Below, in pieces: positions 21,330 through 33,662 of a stretch of DNA of 64,000 bases. Each line of letters opens with the position of its first letter. Positions within the stretch are counted from its first letter, which is position 1. Origin of the DNA: Aquatica leii (Eukaryota > Arthropoda > Insecta > Coleoptera > Lampyridae); contig CM069435.1 of assembly GCA_035610365.1 (NCBI GenBank), forward strand, positions 87,639,389-87,703,388, given 5' to 3'. The notes beneath the pieces were generated by a model, which saw nothing but the letters and a program-made list of their open reading frames with translations, made no database searches and was not told the DNA's origin. A program made the translations under genes and the position numbers.

Positions 21330-24283
21330 GGTAGGCAGCTTTGACACTATAACAATTGAAATGATTGGAAACCATACAGTACGTGCACAAATTTATTAAC
21401 GTTTGATTAATTATTGAATAAAAGGTTTGAAATGAAAAAATGAAAAGTTAAGAGTTGACTAGAATAAAAGGTCAGTATTATGTTTAACTTTATTAATTTT
21501 AAATTTAAAAAATAAAATTAAAAGATATTGTTATTCAAAAACAAAAAGATTATTTGATCAAAAAGCTAAATAGCCGTGACAACGACAATAACTTTTAAAT
21601 TGGAAAAACATTGATTCTTTTACCATAATAGAATCATTTTTAAACTTGACTTTTTGTTGATGATTTTTAAAAAATTAGGCAACACACAGCACACTTCGAC
21701 GGGTCATTTTTAATTAAGCTTAACACTAACATTTGATTAACATTTCTAAGATGTCGCTTCTCAATCTAACATTTAGTGTTCTACACAAAAACCCAAATTA
21801 ACACCAAAAGCTCGAAGTTAATTGTAGAAACTACACGAGGAAAAAAACATCAAAGCAAATTTAAAATTAATTAAAATTTTTCAATGCAAACTCGAGGTAT
21901 TCTAAATGTTTATATCAAATTAAAAAAAACCAACCCACACAAGGAAAGTTAGTTTTTTTTTTCGTTTTATTAAATTAAATTACCTTTTTTAATTACCCTA
22001 CTTTTACTTTTTTTTGTATTCGAATACGAGATATTGCAAACCCACAAAAGAAAATTAGTTTAATTTTATGAGGTAGTAAAGAAATCGATGGTTCTTAAGT
22101 TTGAAATTACATTTATTATTTCGTATTTGAGTCATTATAATTTCTAACCAACGGAAATTTCAACAAAAGAGGTAAATGCTAATGCTCTCGCTTGACATTG
22201 GAATTTTATGTATTTGGATGTTATGTCGTACGGCTGTGGTATGTGATGAATGTTACTTGCTAAAAGTCTTCATTTTAAAATTATATTTTTTGTTGCAGGG
22301 CTTACATCGGTTTGATTAAGTGGCAAGTGATCGTTAGTGTAATTAGCAGCGGGGTGTGTTGATAATGTGTTTAATGGTGTGAAATTAAACTTAAGTGTGA
22401 ATTTTCAAGTGGGAATCGATAATGCCTCAACAGCATTAGAAAGGTATTTATACTTATTGTTATTAATTACTTATTACCGTTGACAAGAAAGGAGTACAAT
22501 GCAAATAATGTATTAACGTTAATTAGCCACGCCTTTGTCATGACGTAAGGACCAATTACGAATCGATTGATTAATATACGTCGTCTTATGGGCGTGGCTA
22601 CTTGTATTAAGATCTAAGACGCTTAAAAAAACACAATGTCGAGAAGTGCTAATACGGTGTTTTTTTGTGGAAAATTATTAATCCCGACTCATACGGGGTT
22701 GAGGTCGTACAGTCGTTGGCATTCACGCGATCCATCAATTTTAAACACAATCGCTATCTATCTTTGTTTATTGGTGTAATTCACTTTCATATTTGACATC
22801 AGGTACGTGGATTGCAAAAATTTGGGTAACGCTTTAACTTTGGAATTGCACCCTTAGATTTATGCGCGAAAACGTGTTCTACCTTTTGCGTTCGAATAAA
22901 AATAAAATTTATGCCGACGTTATAAATCAACCCCCGGTCTAGTGTTCTAGATTTAAGAAGAAAAAGTACCTTCATCTTAATAGCGTTTATCTAAGTAGGC
23001 GCTACACGAAAATTAAAAAAAAGAAAACGATAACGTTAGCGGTTTTTAAAACTATTGTCTCGTTTTTTTGCTGCCCGATAGATTTTACGTTACGTTTGTA
23101 CATAAATTTGGTAGGGGTTGTACGAGTCATCGAACACGACTCAAGGTCGTAAAGTTGACATTACGATATGCAATTTTATTTCAAGGATCATAAACCGCGT
23201 GTGGCAATTTACTCTCACGATTTGTCCGATTGCGTCTAAAGAAAAAGCACATATTGCGTTCTACAAAATTTTTAACGTTTTTTAACAAAATGCTATTTAA
23301 TGTACAATAGATTTGTTAATTCTGTCTCGAAGGACCAGAAAAAATGATTTTTTGTTAAATTTTTAATCACAAACAAAAAAACATTCTTGGTTTCAATGGT
23401 TGTAAGGAATGACGTATCTAACGTATGCTACACACTATTGGTTTAAACCATTATAGTTGTATAACCAAATGTACAGTTTATTTGTCACGTCGAGTGATTA
23501 TCCCTTTGGAGATTTATACGTGCTAAAGTACGTTTTTATTTTTTTGTTTGCGTCTCGAGAGAATTAAGGCCAAACCCTGTATAAACACTACTGAACGTTC
23601 TCGTAATTGAGTCTTTTATCATTCTGTAAAATACAGTTTATTCGGTTTAATAAGTTGGATTTTTGTTACGCTAACAAAAGTAGTATTTAAAAACAGTTTG
23701 AATGCACGCCGTATGAGGGAAAAAAGTTTGAAGCGTTTTATGTTTAACTTTTCGCGAGGAAAGTTTTGACAAACTTTTAAGCGGTTGTACTTTCTGCTTC
23801 GTGAAAGTTAATGAATATTTTTTCATTTGGTTAGTGCAGACCAACTTTTGCCAGCTTTAATCCCTATGAGTATATTTGAACAAAATTTTATTTATATACG
23901 GCGTGGTGAAATACAAGAAAAGTACGTCGACTGGAGATGTAATCAGTTATTTAGGTAAAAATGAACAGTACTTTTAAGAAGAATAGTTTTTTGAGCAATT
24001 GGTGTAATAATAATAATTATCCATCAACGCCAGTTTTGTGCTTTTGATTACGTACTATTAGTAAGTTTGTCATTATGTACCACGCCTTTTATCCAAATAG
24101 TATCTTAGATTAGTGCTTGTGGTCCTATTGTAGATACATCAAACTGTAGGGGAAGAAAGCTTGGTTTTTACGATTATGTTTGAAATACTACAATAACATC
24201 TTTAGATTTAAGATCAAAATTGATCACAAAGATTAACATACATTTGCCGGTTTAATACTAGTTTACTAGATGTTAACAAAACG
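21330..24283. other. AT-rich stretch with no recognised gene
   Basis: About 3 kb with no frame above 60 codons. There are A- and T-runs, a (TAA)n tract near 24007-24018 and no identifiable element ends. I see nothing to call. Confidence 0.55.
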
Positions 24284-24303
24284 GCCCCACGTTTGGCGCC
24301 AAA
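24284..24303 (-). promoter_or_regulatory. Primer-binding site, minus strand
   Basis: The minus strand reads TTTGGCGCCAAACGTGGGGC, preceded by LTR-end-like ATTATTAACACGTTATTAAA. It is nearly the same as the plus-strand site at 24567-24585. Confidence 0.65.
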
Positions 24304-24566
24304 ATTTAATAACGTGTTAATAATCTGCAAATAGTTTTGACGTTGGGAATGTTGTTGTTTAGCACTAAGTAAGACAATGCGGAAACATTTTATTCTTGTT
24401 TTAATTTTGTTGTGGGAAAATTTTTAAAATGCTAATTTTCATTGTTAATTTTTCTTGGGTTCAAGTTTGTGTTTGTGCATTTATTTTGTTTTACGTGGTA
24501 GTTCTTATTTAGTTACGCAATAATTGATTTTACTATGCGTCGTGGATTATTGACTGACAACATTTT
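24304..24566. mobile_element. LTR-end sequence between two face-to-face primer sites
   Basis: The two outer ends are inverted copies: the minus reading ends AGATTATTAACACGTTATTAAA and the plus reading ends GGATTATTGACTGACAACATT, each followed by a primer site. If the plus-strand LTR starts at TGTTAATAATCTGC (24319) it would be only about 240 bp and end in AACA. Two LTR 3' ends may have been joined head to head by deletion or nested insertion. No coding trace of either element remains beside it. Confidence 0.45.
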
Positions 24567-24585
24567 TGGCGCCCAACGTGGGACC
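24567..24585 (+). promoter_or_regulatory. Primer-binding site, plus strand
   Basis: TGGCGCCCAACGTGGGACC matches the Gypsy B site at 50472-50489 (TGGCGCCCAACGTGGGGC) at all but the last few bases. The T-rich leader after it has no coding potential. Confidence 0.7.
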
Positions 24586-25084
24586 ACGTCGACAAAACTT
24601 TGTCTCTTAATTTTTTTTATTTGATATATTTTTCTTATTAAATTAGATAGTTTTTGTTTGTTTAATATAGCTGTGTCTTTTGATTATACTTCTACACTTT
24701 CTCATACTGTTCTTAGTGATTGTGTTTTTCTGTTTTAAATATGTGTATAGTTCTTGCTTTTTTTGTTTATTTTTTATTTTTGGTAACTATTTGCATTAGC
24801 TAAAGTTTTTAATTTATTAGTTATTTTATTTATGTTAACGTGTACGAGTACGTATTTCTTTTTCTGGCACTTGCGCGTGGAAATTTGTGACTTGATCTCA
24901 CAAACAAAAACCACTTATCAACGATCGTAAATTTTGATTAGCATCAATCAGATGATGTAAGTAAAGTGAACTTTTCAAAGCAAGTAAAGAATCTAGCAAA
25001 GCTAAATTACTAATTGCAAACGTTGGCACAACGGGACAGATTTAACAAGGGAGAATGATGTTGAGGGCTAGAAAATAATGACTA
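24586..25084. other. AT-rich leader-like stretch
   Basis: T-rich sequence after the primer site, as in the leader of an LTR element, followed by plain AT-rich DNA. No gag-like frame is visible. Confidence 0.4.
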
Positions 25085-25830
25085 TTATATACAGAGTGTT
25101 CTAGAATATGTGGGCAATCTCCCGGATTCAAATAGGACACAAAAATAATATGACAAGTTTTTATAGACTTTTTTTTTATGGTTCTTCCTACGGAGAGAAA
25201 TAGTTTGTTTTAATATAACTCTGAACGTACTAGGTGTAACTTAAGCATTTTTTAGTATGATTGTTTTACTTTTTACTTGTACTTATTAAAAGATATAGAT
25301 TTAATGTAAAATGTTGTAAATCATTTTAGGAAAATTTGACAAAGCCAACTACAATTGTTGAAATAAAATCAATCGCGACGAGGGTGTTGAAAAAAACATC
25401 TTAAATGCCGTAGAAGCAGATCCTTATACAAGTGTTAAAAAATTGGTTGTTTAGTTGCTTAAAATTGATCGTCTCTAGAATTCTTAGAGAGTAAAAGTTG
25501 CATCCGTACTTTCTTAAAGAAAGCCAAGTGTTTCTTCCTGAAGACTTTATGCAGAGGACGGAATTTTAGATCGACACAGAAACGATGCAAATTTTATTGG
25601 TTCAGTTCTCCTTACGGAGGAAGCTGGATTTTCTAAAAACGTCATTATAAACTTCCATAATTTGTGTTTATGTGGAGAGGAAAATCCACATGTTTTTATT
25701 TTAACGCATTATTAGCATCAATTTGAATCCATCAATGTGTAGGCCAGAGTAGTTTGTCAACATTTCATTGGAACATTTGTATTGTTGTAGCGCATTAATT
25801 GCGAAGGTGTTAAAAAAAGAAAAAAGTAGA
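25085..25830 (+). pseudogene. DDE transposase relic, N-terminal two thirds
   Basis: A TATATACAGAGTGTTC word near 25095 resembles the TACAGGGTGTTC-type ends of insect elements. The decayed frames then give RDEGVEKNILNAVEADPYTS (start of a helix-turn-helix region), LHPYFL, VFLPEDFMQRTEF, and ANFIGSVLLTEEAGFSKNVI with NFHNL and EENPHVFILTHY. In the common insect transposase family this resembles, the block is ...LFTDEAGF..NG..N.HN.H.WA.ENPH. The first catalytic Asp is Glu here. Several stops and shifts break it. The C-terminal part lies 2.5 kb away at 28340-28740, in line and in order. Confidence 0.65.
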
Positions 25831-28339
25831 TCGTCGACTAATATTTTTGACTAGCTTAAGTCGGAGATGGTCGTGGGTCCGGTTGTTAGTACCTAACTTT
25901 GTCATATTGAGTCGGTGCCTTGCGCACCAATTCCTTCCGAGAAGAAAAAATTCCGAAAGAAAAAAGGAAAAGAATGCAATCCCAATTGTACGTTAAAAAT
26001 AAAACAACAATTGTTAGTACATAAATTATTCACACATTATAGTTACGTCAGTGATAACAACACCGTAGCGTATAAATTGAATTAAAGTTATAATCAGTTC
26101 TTTTTGTTAGTTAATAAAAAAACCCTAGGTGGACATACGTGAGCAAGAAAAATCATTTACCGAAAGCAATCGCTCAATTTCAGTTGTTTAATCTCAATGG
26201 ACCTGATGACGCCATTCGTGCAAGTGAAATAAGAAAATCTGGCTTGACTAATTCTTCTAAAACACGTAATATGCGCAACGTACTTACGAATCTGCTTACA
26301 AATAGAAATTATAGAATCGTAATAGTAATTGAAATCACATAGAACCGTAATATTAATTTAAATGTTATCGAAATTAATAGAAAGTTAAGTGACATAAAAA
26401 AACATCAATTTACATATCGAACGATAATACCAATTTAAATGACCTAAAAAGGTGAGATGTTGCTACTAGCTTCTAGAAGTTTACGAACCTTGCACGTCCA
26501 GCTTGCAATAGAATTGAAACAATTCCTATCGGAGAGAGGGGAGGTCCAAGTGACAAAATTTTTTTTTAACGGGCGCCAGATCTCGTTTTGCAGATACACC
26601 TGCTGTTAGATCAGCACAGAAGATTTGAAATTGGATTAAAATTTTCAAGGTTCATAAAATTGAAGGAACGATTAAATAAATCAAACCGTAACATTAAATT
26701 CAATAGAATTATCTTAGAATAATAACGTATAGATAAAATTAAAATCTGTAACAACTAAGTCTCATAGTTGATAGCCACACACAAGAAGAAGTTTAGTTTG
26801 ATAACAGGTACAACGTTGGTTATAAGAACGCCGGAAGCATCTGCAACTCACAATACATCTGTACAGTAAATTTTAAATAGCAAAGACAGAAATTCTTTGC
26901 AGATTAATTAAATCAACAATAATAGTTAACTGTTTGCATATCAACATGCGATAACAATTTAAGTTAGACTAATAGTAATAGCGAACAAAATTCCTGAGAA
27001 GCATCGTAGTGACATCAAAATTTGACTTACTCCAACTCCGGTGTTATCCTTAAGCAAACGTTTTTCCAACGGCTCACCTGTAATAATATATAATAATCGT
27101 GTCAAACTAGTGACTCACGAAATCTACAAAAAAAGTAAAAGTTAACATTTATGACCGGTAGAAAAAAGCGGAGTTTATCGCATGTTGTTAAACGTCCATG
27201 TCTCGTAGTAAAGGTATTAATAGCATACGAGTTAATTAAAGGTTCGATGCTTCACTTTAGAATTTTTTTAGAATCGATCCGAATGTTCCTGATCCACTAA
27301 AGGGACGAGTAACTCTTATAGGTAAATATCGTGACACATTTGGATGGTTACACGTGGTGCTAAAAAATCGACATGAAAATTACACTTAATCTGAAAAAGA
27401 ATAGAAAAAACTTACCATGCGTTGAATAAATTATCTATTTAAAGCCACAACACGTGGATGTTTTAAGAAATAATTCTTTAAATTCAACCAGACATATTAA
27501 GTGTACGACAAAATGAAAGTAAAATGACGACTTTAACGGAAGTGACAAATACGATACTCATTAGATGGCGTAGAGAAGTGAAAGATCAACTTCAAGCCAA
27601 CCAAAAATATACAGGGTAGCGCAATTTAAATGTAGAACTCGTTACAATGTTTCCCAGTAACGTTATCAAGTAGTTCGTGACCTTGTAGCAAACGATTAGC
27701 ACTTTAAGTTTTGATGTACCGAACAATCCCACTTTGTTTATAGCGAACCTTGACAAAACCAGTTGAATGTACGAATCCGTAGCGACCGCTTATTCTAGCG
27801 TTTGTCCACACTTGACTCGATGTATTAGGAATGAAAATATAAATATCTTAAAGTAGGATGCCACAAGAAATCGCACCTGTCACAATTAATGTACTTCAGA
27901 CGCTAACATGGGCCGAGTAATTAGTAACCCCAGTTGTGGAACGTCGGCGATTAAGAATCATGAGGGTAAGAAAAAAGGAACTAAAAAGCAAGAAAATTGG
28001 TAATCGGCAACCACGTCTGGGTAAGTTCATAACTAACTTCAATTAGAACTCTGTTGAAAATGCAACTTCGAGCGGCTTCTTTGTTTGTTGCATCGAGAAA
28101 GATGACAATTTTATTCCTTATCGAGTGTTGTTTTCAACTTTCTACTAGCACCACAGTTAAGGTAACAATGGCGTTTAATTACGTCCGGAAATCAAGCAGA
28201 TGTTATGCCGCTTTACGGTCAAAAACCTTACTAACCATTGCGATAATAGCCTCACGCGACTACGATTGCAAAGTTGCCTAATCGACAGTCAGAACACGTA
28301 TTTTAAATCGTTACATTGCAAAGACAGTTAACTGGAGAA
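25831..28339. other. 2.5 kb interrupting a transposase relic
   Basis: This separates the two parts of one transposase reading order, so it is probably inserted DNA. I found no transposase, reverse transcriptase or matching ends. TATACAGGGTAGCGCAATTTAA near 27608 resembles a transposon end, and GGGCGCCAGATCTCG occurs near 26572. The short frames at 26139 and 28054 have no recognised motif. Confidence 0.4.
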
Positions 28340-28745
28340 CTTTCTTTGGAATTTCTTTAAAACAATTTGCCAGAACTTTAAGAAAATCTACCTCTCGTAT
28401 TATAACGTGGTATGTGGTTAATGCATGATTGGGCTCTACCATATTTTAGTCTAGTAGTTCGAGAGCACATAAACAGGAACTTTTAAAATTGATGGATAGG
28501 TAGAGGAGGACTAATCGCTTGGCCTTCTCGATTACCTGAGCTAAATCTATTAGATTTTTTTGTGGGGCTACTTCAAAACTCTATGCTATTTCAATAGACA
28601 ATCATGAAAACTGATTAATTTTTATTGTCGCAAAACAAAGACTAACGTTGAGGCATTGTGGAGGATCCAACAATCTTTAATTCTTAGAGCTATGGGATGC
28701 AAAAAAGTAGAAGGAGGTCAGGTTGAACCGACATACAAGATTATT
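28340..28745 (+). pseudogene. DDE transposase relic, C-terminal third
   Basis: Frames give FLKQFARTL-like and LPEL remnants, then MWLMHDWALPYFSLVVREHI, then WIGRGGLIAWPSRLPELNLL and DFF. These match the family blocks ...MHDGAP.HFS..VR..L... and WIGRGGP.AWP.RSPDLNPLDFF. The second catalytic Asp (MHD) is present and the third acidic position has changed from Asp to Glu (PEL). It continues, in order, the relic at 25085-25830. Confidence 0.68.
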
Positions 28746-29216
28746 CAATAAAAACCGTATTAAACAAAAATATTTTGTTTTTTAAGCAGTTCCTTTTGTT
28801 TTTTAATTAAAGGGGTAAGTTGTCTAAAAATATTATTGTTGTGTTTCCATCGTACGTTACAACCAGTCCGTTTCTAGCAAAATAAATAAACCGAATGTGA
28901 ATAAAAGTGTTCAGATTAAAGGAATCATCATATTAAAAAACTATTAAATGACACCTAATAGTTCATGAACTATTTTAAAACAAATAATTTCCAGGGGGGT
29001 CGGTTATGAGTCCGTATCTCCGTAGGGAGGGCCGTAGGAAAAAGAGTGCATAGGAATTTTTATGTGCTCTGTTTGAATTCGGGCGATTACCCACATATTC
29101 TAGAACACCATGTATATGTATACCAAAAAAGAAAGGATACGGCAACCAGGTTGTTGACAAGCCACGAGTAGTTCTAATGTCATAAGTTCTCAACCGTAAA
29201 ACCTTAATTTGATTAA
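28746..29216. other. Spacer with no recognised gene
   Basis: AT-rich; nothing assignable. A 72-codon minus frame (28975-29193) has no motif. Confidence 0.45.
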
Positions 29217-29672
29217 ATGGGCGCCAGGCTCGATTTTACCGCAACTGACTGGTCGAGCTATTTTAACGCATTAATTCAGAACGATTTGTTGGCTTTAACT
29301 AAAACAGGTCAAAACGTGCACGAAATGATAAAAACGCAATTAACGCAGGTTCGTTTGCAAAAAAATTTACAGACATTCTACTGGAACAAAGGAACTACTA
29401 TTGCAGATTCGAAAAACAGTGTAGTACTATATACGTGCCATATATATTATATTGATAGTTTTAATTGTAATCTAAAATTGGTGATGATTATGATAAATTA
29501 CTTTGTATGTAACACAATAAAAAAACATTTAAAAAAGGGAAACTTAGTGGTTTGGGAGAATAAAAAACAGAACAATTACAAAACAATCAATTTGAAAACT
29601 ATAAATAGAACAGAATTAATAGTAGTAGGTACAAGTCACCACGTTTACATTTACATACGACATATACCTTGA
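29217..29672 (+). CDS. Unrecognised 151-codon open frame
   Basis: This is one of the longest uninterrupted frames outside recognised elements. It starts MGARLDFTATDWSSYFNALI and ends VGTSHHVYIYIRHIP. The first half is polar and helix-like (around VHEMIKTQLTQVRLQKNLQ); the second is Lys/Asn/Ile-rich, as expected of translated AT-rich DNA. I recognise no domain. The first bases, GGGCGCCAGGCTCG, resemble other GGGCGCCAG words at 239 and 26572, which might mark element leaders. It could be chance, a gag remnant or a small host exon. Confidence 0.2.
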   Translation: MGARLDFTATDWSSYFNALIQNDLLALTKTGQNVHEMIKTQLTQVRLQKNLQTFYWNKGTTIADSKNSVVLYTCHIYYIDSFNCNLKLVMIMINYFVCNTIKKHLKKGNLVVWENKKQNNYKTINLKTINRTELIVVGTSHHVYIYIRHIP

Positions 29673-32239
29673 GCCGATTTAAGAACAGTCTAATTTAACC
29701 GCTTTCGACTATCGTTATTTGTAGTTGAATTATTCGCTCCATACATACGCGGTTACGTAAACCTCTACGCACATTAAACAAAATCAATCGAAATGCTCGT
29801 AATAATTTGCAAAATTATTGCCACGTTAATGTCCTCCTATTATTAGATTTTATCGATTATACTCATCGGCCAGTTTGTATTTGCCACATCAATAAAGATT
29901 TGCGTCAAGCTCCAATTCATTAACCAAATTTAAATTTCGATTATGTTTACGATGTTTAAATTAAACTAAACTCGATACTGTATCTTCAACTCAGTTTAAT
30001 TTTGTACCATATTAACAATATTCGCAATTTAAAAAAACGCTGTTTGTTTGTAATCACGCGTGGATAGATCAAACAAGGCGTTGAATTTATTAAACTTTTT
30101 TTGTGTTTTTTTAAGCATATTTTGATTCCTTAGGCAAACGCTACCTTAAAAAAGTAAAGTAAAACTGATACAATCTGTATTGTGAAACATTCATAAATAA
30201 AACACAAATCCATGACCTACTACGTTTTATTCCCTAAAAACCTGATGTTTTCACTTTGCTTAGCAATTCTTTTTATAACGTTAACTACTTAACTAATTTT
30301 TTTAGGCACAAAGGCAACAAAAGAATTATACAATGTTCAGATATTATCTCGGCGTGGGGTTTTTTTACATTTTCTCTTTTGTTCGTTGTCTTTTGAAGTG
30401 TTTCCATTTTATACAGAAACAAAATTAATAACGACCTTTTGTAACTTAATGCACACAGCGTCAACTCTTTTTTTTTTCTATGTGCGAATTAAATTTTATT
30501 AAATATAACTGGCAGTAGCTTGCTTTGATCTTTTGCTACATTTGGCGTTTGAAACAGCGTGAATAATACGCTTTATCAAAGCTCATACTGAATAACGTTC
30601 GTGTTTTTGTTAAAAATATTGTGTGTGTGCTTCATCATGTTTAAGCAAGAATCCATTTTGTTAAACGAAGTTTGGATAAAAAATGTTAGATATATTTTAG
30701 AGGTAGAAGCCTTCGATCGTATCTCAACTTTAAAAACTTTTTAGATGTTATAACTATAAGATTTTAAGTTTGTGTTTTGCGAGTAATTTTTAATGCAATT
30801 TTCTTGATAACCGGCAAGGAAAATGTTCGACGTCTAAACTAGTATGAAGGCATGTAACTTAAAACTGTGCCATTGCAATTATCTACGGCACGTGAATAGT
30901 AGTGATTACAAGTCTCGTTTCCTAAACTTTTCCAATTTACGCCAACTCTGATTACTGCGACCCACTGAGCAAAGTCATACGTGATGGCTGTGCTTTATTT
31001 AACCAACAAATTTCGTTGCAACGACTTGAATAATTTATTTAATAAATAAATAACGACGTAAATGTTGAGTAATGTTTTGTAATGACATATTCGACATTAT
31101 AACGCAATTATCGAACCGAGTGGTAGTTATAATACAATAATACTAAAAATGATATTAAAAAAAACTATCAAGTAAAATCAATGTGTTTAGGTAAGTTCTA
31201 TTGTATACCTGGGCGTTATTTAAAAACTATGAAAAAAAACTAAAAACGACCACTATTATGTTAAAAAAAGCGTTTCTAAGACGTATTAAAAGTAATAGGT
31301 TCTATGAGGTCTTTTATGCTTTAGGTATTTTTTGCATCTGGTTTTAAATGCGAACATTAATTATTACTAGGGCTACCAGTTCTAAACATGTCGTAGTAGG
31401 GAGCGCTAATAACTTTGAATAACTGAAAAGATCGTAGTTGCTTTTGTTTAAAAAAAACTGCAAGGAGAAGTTAGTAAACAAAAGAAAAAAACACTACTAG
31501 TTTTAGTGTTGGAAGCGATCGGGAATAGAATTATAAAAAAAAGGAAAGGGCGGTAGGCTCTGTCACCTAGCAATTTTTTTAACCAAATGATGTTATCTGA
31601 ATTGGCTAGGCTATGGCATCAAGTGCCTAGAAAACATTACTTAGAATATTGATTTATTGGTCAGAACCCGTTTTTTAAATTCGTGAAGGTTTTGCGGTGT
31701 GTATCATAGGTAAGCTTTGCTTAGCGTTAAGATATTGAGACGTTTATAGTATACAGAAAACCGTGTTATCTTTTGAATTATCGGTAAACCATAGCCGAGG
31801 TATTTGGGCAAATTGTTTTTTCTATTTGTTAATTGTATCACATGGTGAGTTATTTTAGTGGATGTTTGTTGAGTTTCAGTACCAAAAATAGTTGAAAGGT
31901 CTTTTCGAAGTTTGCTGGTGGAGTTATTTTTGAGTTTTTAATTTTTCTCAAATTATAGCGGAAAGAAGGAACTTAATAAACCATATGCATAAAGCGCGAA
32001 AAATGTGAAATAACGCAGGACTTGTCTATAATAAGCTAATAATTAACGGCGAACCAATTACATTGCAACAACAAGATTTGGATAGCCTAGATGACAAAGA
32101 TTTTGCTAAACGAAATATAAAAACGAACATAGGAAATAAAAAGCAGAGAGAAAAAGGAAATAAGAAAAGCAGCACAATCAACCAAACAACTATAAATATA
32201 GGCGTAGAATATAACTTCATTAATAGAGAACATTGCAGT
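29673..32239. other. AT-rich stretch with no recognised gene
   Basis: About 2.6 kb without a frame longer than about 65 codons, no repeat pair and no element ends that I could find. Confidence 0.55.
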
Positions 32240-32249
32240 TATGGGACTG

Positions 32250-33662
32250 AGTGAAACTAAGAAAAACGAAACAGGACACAAGCGGGAACCAAAGAGGGGA
32301 TTGTTCGAAACCATGATCACGATTAAAGTTATTAGGGTGTTTGATAATTTCTATGCTGTCTCGGATTTTCCTATTGAAGAAGGCTGAAGATTTTGTCAAC
32401 ACCAAAACGTTATCAAAATATATATTGTGACCTGTAGCAAAATGAAAAACGACCGGTTTCACTAATGTAGACTAAACCACATGAACAAAGAATTCGGTAT
32501 ACACCTTAAAATGAAAATGTAAGAAATATATTCTTGGAAGAAGGAAGAATCTGCGAGATTTTGTTTGTCGACTTCAATATTGGTTTATTATCATTGTTGC
32601 GAAGAAGTTTTCCTATTTGATCTGTAACCTTGTGAAGGTAGGGCAAAAATGTCAACTTCGGATTGGACTGAGTACGTGGATGTAGACGACGATTAATAAC
32701 TGTTTGAATATCTTGTTTGATATAACTATTGTTCACAAAAGTTCTAGTAAGATGAAGTTCTGAGTCTAGATTCTTAAATTGGCAAATGAACCAAAAATTC
32801 AATAAAACGTTTCTGTACAGTATGGTGGGTTTGCGATAAACAGAATGGCCAAAAAGTTTGTTGGGCTTACGAGTCTCAAGAACGCCGAGAAATGGTAGAG
32901 ATCCATTAGTTTCGATTTTCATAGCAAAATTTAATATCTAGGTGTTGATTGTTTAGATGATCAAGAAACTTAGACAATTTGGGATGACCACGAGACCAAA
33001 CAGTAAACGTGTCATCAACATACCTAAACCAAACTTTAGGTTTTAATATTGATGATTCCAAAGCAACGGTTTCAAAAGATTCCATAAAAATGTTGTCTAC
33101 AACAGGCGATAGAGGAGAACCCATAGCACCACCAGAAACCTGTTTGTAAAACTTGCTATCAAATTGGAAGTAAGTGAAGGATAAACACTTATCAATAAGA
33201 CGAACCAACTTCAAGTCCTTGCCATGCTGAGACAGAAGTTTGGTAAAAAGTGAAGTGACATCAAAACTCACAAGAAGATCTTAGGGTTTAAGTTTCTAAA
33301 CGTTGAATAAAATGCTGAGAGTTGAGGATGCGCGAAGTTGTTTTACCTGTAAACTTCCAAACAATATTGGACAAGCTTGTAGGTAGGAGATTGTTACTGA
33401 TGATAGGTCGAAAGGGAATGCTTTATTTGTGGACTTTAGACAGTTCGTATAGACAAGGTGGTTTTGAATCAGAAGGGGTAAGTCGACGTTTAGTTTTTGG
33501 AGATAGAATGGAAGATTTGATGATTTGGCTGACCTCACGTTCAATCCTCAAAGTAGAATTAAAGTTTATCGTTTTCTTTCTAACTTTTTTAGAGTTTAGA
33601 ATTTGGCTTGGTTTACAAGTTGATTCATAACAACAATAAGTAAAGACCTGTAGAAAGTACAA
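32250..33662 (-). pseudogene. PLE copy 6: reverse transcriptase with intact YVDD, damaged nuclease
   Basis: The minus strand shows LSPKTKRRLTPSDSKPPCLY then LSKVHK (33423-33662), SFDVTSLFTKLLSQ, GGAMGSPLSPVVDNIFMESF and FRYVDDTFTVWSRGHPKL (32906-33271). It continues with GSLPFLGVLETRK, HSVYRKPT and LTFLPYLHKVTDQIGKLLR (32506-32922). After another shift come VYRILCSCGLVYISETGR and FHFATGHNIYFDNVLVLTKS with NNFNRDHGF. Between the last two blocks about 20 residues of the GIY-YIG domain, including conserved Arg and His, are deleted. At least three frameshifts separate the parts. The order is that of a PLE and the lineage is that of copies 1, 4 and 5. Confidence 0.9.
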
